A stretch of 5,451 bases of DNA. Source: Puniceicoccales bacterium (GTDB lineage Bacteria; Verrucomicrobiota; Verrucomicrobiia; Opitutales; UBA953). Both the position numbers and the translations under genes were made by a program. Where the stretch lies: positions 1 to 5,451 of the forward strand of contig JAITIB010000130.1 in assembly GCA_031279675.1 (NCBI GenBank), given 5' to 3'. The stretch's first letter is position 1. Each line of letters begins with the position of its first letter. Below are positions 1-5,451 of this stretch, piece by piece. A model generated the notes under the pieces. The model was not told the origin of the DNA. It saw nothing but the letters and a program-made list of their open reading frames with translations, and did not search any database.

Positions 1-101
1 GCCCCTCCGGGGCGTGAGATTCGTCACCTGAATGTCGCAGAGCCCGCAGGTATCATGGGTATCCCAAACCGCCGTCAACCTGTTCGGCATCTGTTCCCCA
101 C

Positions 102-830
102 TCAAAATAGCGAGGAACCGAAATAAATTCCCACGGCAAAAAACGGCAGTCCGAAGAGAGTGATAAAAAGAGGATGCAACTGTTTTTTCGACGGAAAGTT
201 TCGAAGCGATTCCAAAGCCGCTTGCACAGGCGAATTTCCGCAAACAGCCAGCAACGCTCCGGTGGCGTCGGATGTTTGCGCCATTTTGTTTTTTCTCCTC
301 AAAAACGGCCATGCGGAAACAAGTATCGACGCCACCCCAAACACGCCACAAAGAAAAAGAAACAGAACGGGAAGCACATGTTCCAGCACCGGCGCAAGCT
401 CAAGAACGGCATTCTCCGGGTTTTCAGGATTAACAAGGCAGGTTTGGGGGGATTTTCCCGGATAACGCCCGATAAACGCTCTGGCTTCGGCAAATGAAAC
501 GGCGGAAAGATTTCCGGAAAAACGAACGCGCTTCCCAGTATGCCGCTTGCCATCAACAACATACTGGTAAGTGATTTCGACACAAAACGCATCCCTTCTT
601 TTGTTCTCGCCAAGCTCTGCGCGAAGGATGGTGCAAGGCACTTCTTTCCAAGACCCCGCGCTGATGTGCCGCGAAAGGTCCCGCACGGGAGATCCAACAA
701 AACAAAAAGAGACTGTCACAAACACGATCCCGGCAAGAAGAGGGAGAAGCCGTGGACGGACTCCCGTCTTCGCATCCCCTTCTTGGCGGGGCCGGAATGT
801 CTTCCGGGGGTGTTTCATACGGATTTGCAT
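102..830 (-). CDS. DUF3592-type membrane protein, function unknown
   Basis: This predicted 242-residue inner-membrane protein has no known reaction. Visible parts: a basic N-terminus (KHPRK, RPRQ), a first hydrophobic helix at about residues 28-48, a soluble domain at about 55-145, a second hydrophobic stretch at about 148-177 followed by RRKNK, a polar linker, and a third helix at about 219-240 that ends the protein. The soluble domain has the hallmarks of DUF3592: a Trp near its start (SWKEVPCTI), a strand with YQYVVDGK near residue 90, and a closing VNPENPENAVL like the family's 'yNPenP..avL' end. The family assignment is from memory of the pattern. The frame stays open upstream to a TTG at 884, but that start adds 18 polar residues not expected in the family; ATG at 830 or 818 is more likely, and neither has a clear ribosome binding site. 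The gene diverges from the VOC gene. Its G+C is visibly lower (27-29 of 60 in sampled stretches) than the large gene in this window (about 39 of 60). Confidence 0.75.
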   Translation of the reverse strand: MQIRMKHPRKTFRPRQEGDAKTGVRPRLLPLLAGIVFVTVSFCFVGSPVRDLSRHISAGSWKEVPCTILRAELGENKRRDAFCVEITYQYVVDGKRHTGKRVRFSGNLSAVSFAEARAFIGRYPGKSPQTCLVNPENPENAVLELAPVLEHVLPVLFLFLCGVFGVASILVSAWPFLRRKNKMAQTSDATGALLAVCGNSPVQAALESLRNFPSKKQLHPLFITLFGLPFFAVGIYFGSSLF

Positions 831-955
831 GATGTGTTCAAAGTCGGATGAGACGCGCAAATGTCGAATGAAAACGCATTCCAAGGATGTCGTCCGGGAA
901 CGGGCGCTTTTTCGGTATTGAGCGGGACGAGGCTGCTTTTCATCCTGCGCGCACC

Positions 956-1348
956 ATGTCTTCCACGATTAAAAAACTTCTCCATACACGCATGCGCGTT
1001 GACGACCTTGAGCGCACCGTCACCTTTTACAAGGATGTGCTTGGCCTTGAGGAAGTTGAGCGCGAGGTGTCGCCGCGCGGCTCGCAACTCGTCTTCCTGC
1101 GCACCCCCGGGAGCGAGGAGTTGCTCGAAATCACCCGCTTCCCCGCCTCGGGCCCGGTTCGCGTCCAGCCCGACTTGATGCATCTTGCCTTCGAGGTGGA
1201 AAGCCTGTCCGCGTTTGAACGCCACCTGGGCAAACACGGGCTCGCATTCAGTGACGGCCCGCATACGACGCAGACCGGGCGACGCATCGCATTCATTGAT
1301 GCCCCGGAGGGATATGAAGTGGAATTGATCGAGTTTCCCCGCGTGTGA
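956..1348 (+). CDS. Glyoxalase I-like VOC family metalloenzyme
   Basis: This 130-residue cytoplasmic protein contains a single vicinal-oxygen-chelate domain of two beta-alpha-beta-beta-beta modules. It is closest in pattern to glyoxalase I (lactoylglutathione lyase), which isomerises the methylglyoxal-glutathione hemithioacetal. What is seen: LLHTRMRVDDLERTVTFY then VLGL at the N-terminus, LMHLAFEVE at the start of the second module, and GYEVELIEF at the end. The four metal ligands expected from E. coli GloA are present as His10, Glu58, His76 and Glu123, so a Ni/Zn-type divalent metal site is likely intact. The length agrees with GloA (about 135). An in-frame ATG at 887 would add 23 residues unlike the family, so the ATG at 956 is preferred although no good Shine-Dalgarno precedes it. 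The substrate cannot be fixed from sequence: other VOC enzymes (methylmalonyl-CoA epimerase, dioxygenase-like or resistance proteins) share the fold, and verrucomicrobia may use another thiol. It stands alone, ended by the hairpin at 1359-1393. Confidence 0.85.
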   Translation: MSSTIKKLLHTRMRVDDLERTVTFYKDVLGLEEVEREVSPRGSQLVFLRTPGSEELLEITRFPASGPVRVQPDLMHLAFEVESLSAFERHLGKHGLAFSDGPHTTQTGRRIAFIDAPEGYEVELIEFPRV

Positions 1349-1358
1349 CCGTGCGCGA

Positions 1359-1393
1359 AAAATGCCCGCCGGGAAGTGTCCGCCGGGCATTTT
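1359..1393. terminator. Bidirectional rho-independent terminator
   Basis: A perfect 10 bp stem pairs AAAATGCCCG (1359-1368) with CGGGCATTTT (1384-1393). After one C/C mismatch the stem continues 3 bp (CGG/CCG) and closes on a 7-base loop, GAAGTGT. The plus strand reads out through TTTTGTTTG and the minus strand through TTTTTCG, so both sides have a T-rich exit. It begins 11 bases after the stop codon of the VOC gene and 21 bases beyond the stop codon of the convergent HzsA-related gene, so it most likely serves both. Confidence 0.85.
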
Positions 1394-1413
1394 GTTTGCA
1401 CGGGAAACCTGAT

Positions 1414-4400
1414 CTATCGTGTCACGCCATGAGGCAGGGCGTTGTATTTGTCGGGTGAGGGCGTGTGGTATGCCTCGTCACCAGCAGTGTCAAAGGGATC
1501 GAAGGGCCCGGGGCGCTGCACAATCGGGGCGGTGCGCACGCGCGGGCGTTGCGAAATCCAGTCAACCCCTTGGAAAGTGGGATCCTCGATCTTGCGCACT
1601 TCCTCGGCGCCGTAATACGGACCCATGGCGTCCACCCAAAGGATGACACGGAGGAGATTTTCGGGGTCCACCTTGACGCCGTGATGCTTGCCACTGGACA
1701 TGCGCTCGACGAGGCGGCTCTTGTAGGAGAGTTTTTTCATTGGCGGATAGGTGGCGTAGGCTTTCGGATCCACGGTGCTGTAGGACTCGACGAGGATCGT
1801 GTCCGCCCAGCCAAAGCCTCCGCGGCCCGGCTTGGAGTCGCTTTTGCGGTTATGATATCCGGAAGCCCAAGTGGGGTCGCCCATGAGGGTGGCGTAGGGT
1901 TCTTTGAAGCCGAGGAAACCGGGGCGCAAGGTGGCGTTGAATTTTTTGTAACCCTCGTGACCGGGGTCCTGGTGGCACTTGCCACAATACTTGTCGAGCG
2001 CGGGCTGCACATAGCGCTCGAAGCCGACGGTGATGTCGTTCCACGGGACGGGTGTGATTGGTGAGGGGGCCCTGCGCATGGCCATGGCGTTGGGGGGCGA
2101 CACGGGGGAGTTCATGTGTTGCTCGTGGCAACCGAAGCAGCCGCGGGTTTCGCCGGGCTGGACGCCGGTGAAGCTCTTCATCGTCTGGAGCGCGAGGTGG
2201 TCTTTGTCCAGCAACTGGAAGTGGACGGCGATGCCGCTGGGAACGACAAAGTTGACGCTGCCGTCGGATTCTATGGGAACGGTGCCGATGATTTTTTTGA
2301 CCCCCTCGGACTGGTTGAGGGAAATCTCGGGGCCGGTGGAGAGTGTTGGCCGTTTGTACCAGTAGGTGTAGGTCTTGTGCTCAATGGACCAGATGCGCAG
2401 ATACCTGGCCTTGCCCTGAAGGATCGGGTCGGCGCCATCGTAAACATTGTTGCTGTAGAGGATGCCGGGTTTGGGCGCGTTGCGTTCCGCCCATGTCGGC
2501 CATGCGAGCGTGTCCACCATCACGGGAGGGAGCGGGCGTTTGCGAATGGGGATGGCATCCCAGATGTTGTGCGCGCCCTGGTTGATGAGCTCGCGGTTGC
2601 CATCCACGTCCATGAGCAGGAGGGCAAAACCGCCGCCTGCGCGTCCGCTGCGCCGGGCCGAGACCAGGAAATCCTTTTCGCTCAAGGGATAGGGCGAGTA
2701 ATACGCGACGTAGTTGCCGGCACGGTGGTAGTCCGGACTTTCCTTGGGATCGACAGGGCCGTTGCCGCTCTCGGGCCATTCGACATCGGCGGTGACCTTC
2801 GTCAGCCCGTCGGGGAAATTCAGGCCCTTGGACGGGTCGATGATGCCGACGCTGCCGGCGAACCAGTTGTGGTGCGCGCTGCCGGTGAACATCACGCGGT
2901 TGCTGCCAGGGATGGAGCGCGCGTCCTTGAGCAAGTCCGGCCATACGGACTGGTTGCCCCAGAAGGTTTGGACGTAGGAACCGTTTTGCCCCATCGTCCA
3001 GAGGCTTTGGGCGCGCCAGAGCGGCTTGTCGGTGTATTCCCAGCGCGTGAAGAGGACGCGCCCGTCGTTCATGACCGCGGGCGTGTATTCGGGCTCGCCG
3101 TTGCGCGAGATGATGTAGAGGTTTCTGTCCCCGGGTTTGGTGTCGAGGGCCATGCGGGCGGTGACAAAGGCGTTCGTCGGCGGCATGCAACGCACGTAGA
3201 TGTGCCCGCGCGTGGTGAGGAACATGATGTTCTTCCCGTCGGGCAGGTAAATGGGGTCGAGGTCGTCAAACATGCCTCCGGTGAGCTGGCGCAGGCCGGT
3301 GCCGTCGAGTCCGATTTCGTAGATGTGAAATGTTTTTTCGTTATGCGGCTTGAACGAGAAAAGCACCTTCGAGGCGTCGTAGGAAAGGTCGGGCCGCCAG
3401 AAAACGCCGTGCAGGGGCGCTGATGGCGCGAGCTGCGTCAATTTGCCATCGGGGCCGAGGCCCTTCTGGACGAGCAGGCGCCCGCCACCACTGCGCCCCA
3501 TGTAGCCCAGGCGGTGGCGCGTCTCGTGCTGCCATTCGCTGCCAATGGGGTTGGGCGTGTCGATGTAGAGGACGGAATCAAAATCGATGACAGGATTTTT
3601 GAACATGATCTCACGCTTGAGCTCGCGGACCTTGAGATAATACGCCTTGTCGGTGGACGCCAAGTCAGGGAACCCCTCGCCAGCCTTCTCAAGCGCATCC
3701 AGTTTTTGGGCGTAGGCGCGGGTGGCGTCGGCGGAAAGCTTGATGCGTCCGAGAATTTTTCGCGCATAGCCGATCTCCTTGAGCGCGACGCCAACGGTCG
3801 GCTTGTTGTCGCACTGGTAAAGCCACTCTTTTTCAAGCAGGGCGCGCGCCTTGGATTTTGAGAGGGTGACGGTGGCGGGAGTCTGCGGCTTTTCGCGCCC
3901 GGCAACCGGTTCGCTTTGCTTGGGGCGCGGGTCGATGAGTGCCTCAAGCTCGACGAGCACAGCGGCGGAAACGGGCTTGGAGGCATCCTCCACGAGCGCC
4001 TTCAACACCTTGGCGCGTTCCCATCTGGCGCGCTCGCGCGCCGGGAGCACGCTCCACTGCAAGTCCGTCAACGGGAGGTATTCAAACGCATCGTTGGCAA
4101 GTCTCTTCGCGATCTCGCGCCGCTCGGAAGGGGCATTGGAAAAATACGCCACGGGATTTCTCTGGTTCCGACGGATGTAAGCGTTGACCTCCTCCGGAAA
4201 ATCCGCGCGCAGAAGACGTTGAACTTCAATCGGCAGCCGGGGATCGTTGGTCGCGCCGAGCCGGATCGTCTCAAGCGTCCCAAGGAACGAATCCTTTTTG
4301 CTGTAAAGCCCTTGCGCCACGGCCCGCACCGGGGGCGGCTCTTTCTGGATGAACTTGCCGCCCTCGCGGTAAAGCCCGTCAATTTGCCCCGCATCCAGAG

Positions 4401-5124
4401 CCTTCGAATAAAAACGGACATCGTCCATCCGCCCCTGGAAAAACTCCTCCTTGCCCAGCATCGAGCCAATAAAAAGCGGCTCCCCGACGACATCCGCGGC
4501 GGGCGCGGTGCTCGCCCTGGCGTCCGCCCACGAAGCCTGCCCGCGCTGGTAGTAATCGTAAACCGTGTTCAGCGGCGCCTGCCGTTCGCACGAGCCAATC
4601 TCGCGTCCGTCGAGATACACGCGCATCGTCTTGCCGTCAAAGGTTCCCGCGACAAAGTGCCAGTGCCCGTCCAGGATTTCCTCGGGCGAAATGAGTGCGT
4701 CGAGCTCCAGATAGCTGCGCCCGCAATTGAGCCCGAGCGTGAGGAACTTCGCCTCCTGAAACGCGAAAAGCAGACGGTTGTCACCATCCTCCTTGCGCAA
4801 AAGGACGAGGTTGCCGTTGAGATTCTGCGGCGCCACCCACGCCGAGAACGTCAGCGCGCGCAAATCCTTGGGCAGCACTTCCGGGCCGACAGCAACGCCC
4901 AGCTTCCCGGAAAACTCCAGCGCTTGGCCAAAGACTCCGGGGACAAACTTGGGGCCGCCATCATTCGGCGCCCGCTTGCCAATGGTGGCGTCGAACTTGC
5001 CGACGACGGCATTCTTGGCAGAGCCGTCAAAACTCCAGCGGGCGACAAGCCCGTCATCCGCGGCATTCGCGGCAAAACCGGAGGCTGCAAGCAACATAAG
5101 TGTCGAGAAACAAGGTTTTAACAT
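1414..5124 (-). CDS. Secreted LamG / beta-propeller / dihaem HzsA-related protein
   Basis: This 1236-residue exported protein resembles the alpha subunit of hydrazine synthase, extended at its N-terminus. Residues 1-21 are a Sec signal peptide (hydrophobic core LMLLAASGFAA, likely cleavage after A-N-A21). Residues 25-252 form a LamG/concanavalin-like jellyroll (LVARWSFDG, GVFGQALEF, FSAWV, WHFVAGTFDG, VYLDGREIG, GRMDDVRFY). Residues 255-510 are mostly helical, charged and unassigned. Residues 510-900 look like a propeller with TolB/PD40-type blades (DLDPIYLPDGKNIMFLTTR near 621-639; MNDGRVLFTRWE near 685). Residues 945-1005 match the HzsA middle-domain pattern (IGTVPIESDGS, VPSGIAVHFQ, TMKSFTGVQPGE) and end in the first haem site, C996-F-G-C-H1000. 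The second site, C1047-G-K-C-H1051, opens a cytochrome-c-like domain reaching about 1175, with a PPM at 1127-1129 and His1147-His1148. It probably acts in the periplasm or at the cell surface as an electron-transfer or redox protein. Kuenenia HzsA is about 800 residues, so this protein is roughly 400 longer. Substrate unknown; no other hydrazine or anammox gene is visible. The start is set by the signal peptide and the weak ribosome binding site at 5133-5137. Confidence 0.88.
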   Translation of the reverse strand: MLKPCFSTLMLLAASGFAANAADDGLVARWSFDGSAKNAVVGKFDATIGKRAPNDGGPKFVPGVFGQALEFSGKLGVAVGPEVLPKDLRALTFSAWVAPQNLNGNLVLLRKEDGDNRLLFAFQEAKFLTLGLNCGRSYLELDALISPEEILDGHWHFVAGTFDGKTMRVYLDGREIGSCERQAPLNTVYDYYQRGQASWADARASTAPAADVVGEPLFIGSMLGKEEFFQGRMDDVRFYSKALDAGQIDGLYREGGKFIQKEPPPVRAVAQGLYSKKDSFLGTLETIRLGATNDPRLPIEVQRLLRADFPEEVNAYIRRNQRNPVAYFSNAPSERREIAKRLANDAFEYLPLTDLQWSVLPARERARWERAKVLKALVEDASKPVSAAVLVELEALIDPRPKQSEPVAGREKPQTPATVTLSKSKARALLEKEWLYQCDNKPTVGVALKEIGYARKILGRIKLSADATRAYAQKLDALEKAGEGFPDLASTDKAYYLKVRELKREIMFKNPVIDFDSVLYIDTPNPIGSEWQHETRHRLGYMGRSGGGRLLVQKGLGPDGKLTQLAPSAPLHGVFWRPDLSYDASKVLFSFKPHNEKTFHIYEIGLDGTGLRQLTGGMFDDLDPIYLPDGKNIMFLTTRGHIYVRCMPPTNAFVTARMALDTKPGDRNLYIISRNGEPEYTPAVMNDGRVLFTRWEYTDKPLWRAQSLWTMGQNGSYVQTFWGNQSVWPDLLKDARSIPGSNRVMFTGSAHHNWFAGSVGIIDPSKGLNFPDGLTKVTADVEWPESGNGPVDPKESPDYHRAGNYVAYYSPYPLSEKDFLVSARRSGRAGGGFALLLMDVDGNRELINQGAHNIWDAIPIRKRPLPPVMVDTLAWPTWAERNAPKPGILYSNNVYDGADPILQGKARYLRIWSIEHKTYTYWYKRPTLSTGPEISLNQSEGVKKIIGTVPIESDGSVNFVVPSGIAVHFQLLDKDHLALQTMKSFTGVQPGETRGCFGCHEQHMNSPVSPPNAMAMRRAPSPITPVPWNDITVGFERYVQPALDKYCGKCHQDPGHEGYKKFNATLRPGFLGFKEPYATLMGDPTWASGYHNRKSDSKPGRGGFGWADTILVESYSTVDPKAYATYPPMKKLSYKSRLVERMSSGKHHGVKVDPENLLRVILWVDAMGPYYGAEEVRKIEDPTFQGVDWISQRPRVRTAPIVQRPGPFDPFDTAGDEAYHTPSPDKYNALPHGVTR

Positions 5125-5132
5125 GATGAGGT

Positions 5133-5137
5133 CTTCT
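5133..5137 (-). promoter_or_regulatory. Weak ribosome binding site of the HzsA-related gene
   Basis: On the minus strand AGAAG lies 8 bases upstream of the ATG at 5124. It is only a partial match to the Shine-Dalgarno consensus, but the spacing is right and the ATG leads straight into a good signal peptide, so it supports this start. No convincing -35/-10 pair could be picked out between this site and the terminator at 5242-5271. Confidence 0.4.
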
Positions 5138-5241
5138 AAAAAATGGTGAAAATCGGAGGGTGTCTATGGCAACGGGCCACCGCCGCCAACACAATAACGA
5201 AGGGAGGGATAAGACTCCCGTGACGGAAATTCGTTCCATGA

Positions 5242-5271
5242 AAAAGCACGCGGCATGGACCGCGTGCTTTT
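5242..5271 (-). terminator. Rho-independent terminator after the PEP-CTERM gene
   Basis: A perfect 12 bp stem pairs AAAAGCACGCGG (5242-5253) with CCGCGTGCTTTT (5260-5271) around a 6-base loop. On the minus strand the stem exits into TTTTT followed by CATGG, a usable T tract. It starts 24 bases beyond the stop codon (5296-5298) of the PEP-CTERM gene and lies about 117 bases upstream of the HzsA-related start, so it should separate the two transcription units. The sequence could also stop plus-strand transcription, but no plus-strand gene precedes it. Confidence 0.85.
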
Positions 5272-5295
5272 CCCAGATTTTCCGGATGTCCACGC

Positions 5296-5451
5296 CTACG
5301 CTTTGCGTCTGCGTCGCAGCAACGCCAGCGCGAGCGCGCCGGTGGCGCCGAGCAAGGCGTAGGTCGAGGGTTCGGGAACCGCGACAAGGCTATAGACTCC
5401 GCCGGACAGCACAAACCCCGAACCGGGCGCGAGACCGGCCCCGCTCACCGT
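5296..5451 (-). CDS. PEP-CTERM sorting domain protein, C-terminal fragment
   Basis: Only the last 51 codons of this gene are in the window; the rest continues beyond the right edge. The visible part starts with a Gly/Ser-rich stretch (SGAGLAPGSGFVLSGGVYS), typical of the end of a repetitive beta-strand surface protein. It then shows the full tripartite PEP-CTERM signal: VPEPSTYALLG, a hydrophobic helix of about 14 residues rich in Ala and Leu, and the basic tail RRRRKA before TAG at 5298-5296. In known systems this tail directs export and is then cut by an exosortase (EpsH/XrtA-type) at the inner membrane, often in exopolysaccharide-making bacteria. The sequence shows the sorting signal only, so what the mature protein does cannot be said. 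The Tyr-Ala-Leu-Leu-Gly helix start and the polyarginine end are the style commonly seen in Opitutaceae, where such proteins occur in large numbers. It is followed by the terminator at 5242-5271. Confidence 0.9.
   Translation of the reverse strand, partial: TVSGAGLAPGSGFVLSGGVYSLVAVPEPSTYALLGATGALALALLRRRRKA

Noticed and set aside
831..884. TTG start at 884 for the DUF3592 gene
   Set aside because: It adds 18 residues before the basic N-terminus without a ribosome binding site; downstream ATG codons at 830 and 818 are more plausible.
918..946. Possible promoter TTGAGC, 17 bases, CATCCT ahead of the VOC gene
   Set aside because: The -10 box matches at only about half its positions and would leave almost no leader before the ATG at 956.
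887..955. ATG at 887 as the start of the VOC gene
   Set aside because: The 23 extra residues do not look like VOC sequence and the domain begins right after the ATG at 956. The short AAGG just before 887 has no spacing to act as a ribosome binding site.
815..1390. Minus-strand open frame opposite the VOC gene
   Set aside because: The plus-strand frame has all four VOC metal ligands, and this frame would cross the hairpin terminator and run into the DUF3592 gene.
2116..3423. Long plus-strand open frame (435 codons) opposite the HzsA-related gene
   Set aside because: It is antisense to a gene with clear domain and haem motifs. Its translation is a run of Val, Gly, Ala, Asp and Arg with no recognisable domain, which is the usual mirror of a high-G+C gene.
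3916..5121. Plus-strand open frame (401 codons) antisense to the LamG and helical part
   Set aside because: Arg/Leu/Ala-rich composition and no motif; it mirrors the codon structure of the gene below it.
1414..5124. Calling the large protein a true hydrazine synthase subunit (hzsA)
   Set aside because: The resemblance is in architecture and the middle-domain pattern only. No hzsB/hzsC is in the window, the organism does not look like an anammox planctomycete, and the first haem site seems to lack the expected Tyr.
5202..5219. Small inverted repeat GGGAG/CTCCC with an 8-base loop upstream of the HzsA-related gene
   Set aside because: A 5 bp stem in G+C-rich DNA is expected by chance and has no T tract or known operator pattern.
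1..5451. Search for tRNA, rRNA, CRISPR arrays, insertion sequences and transposases
   Set aside because: No cloverleaf, conserved rRNA stretch, regularly spaced repeats, terminal inverted repeats or transposase motifs were seen.

Overview
The window suggests a Verrucomicrobiota chromosome, most likely near Opitutales/Opitutaceae. The evidence is the PEP-CTERM sorting tail at the right edge, a very large secreted protein joining a LamG fold to a propeller and c-type haem domains (an architecture typical of Planctomycetes and Verrucomicrobia), high G+C coding sequence, and poor Shine-Dalgarno signals. The lineage is an inference from these features; no rRNA or other phylogenetic marker is present.

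Layout from left to right. Positions 1-101 hold no gene I can call. A minus-strand gene (102-830) encodes a small three-helix membrane protein with a DUF3592-type extracytoplasmic domain, and it is clearly lower in G+C than the rest of the window. Diverging from it, a plus-strand gene (956-1348) encodes a glyoxalase-I-like VOC metalloenzyme with all four expected metal ligands. A strong bidirectional hairpin terminator (1359-1393) separates it from the convergent main gene. That gene fills 1414-5124 on the minus strand and encodes a 1236-residue secreted dihaem protein related to the alpha subunit of hydrazine synthase (HzsA-related), with an N-terminal LamG domain and an unassigned helical region added in front. 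Upstream of it lie a weak ribosome binding site, a short intergenic region and a second strong terminator (5242-5271). That terminator closes a PEP-CTERM protein gene whose 5' part lies outside the window.

The genes do not form one operon. The PEP-CTERM gene and the HzsA-related gene share a strand but a terminator lies between them; the HzsA-related and VOC genes converge; the VOC and DUF3592 genes diverge. The most interesting object is the HzsA-related protein: it keeps the propeller plus two-CXXCH layout of the anammox enzyme subunit, but nothing else in the window points to hydrazine metabolism, so its substrate is unknown.
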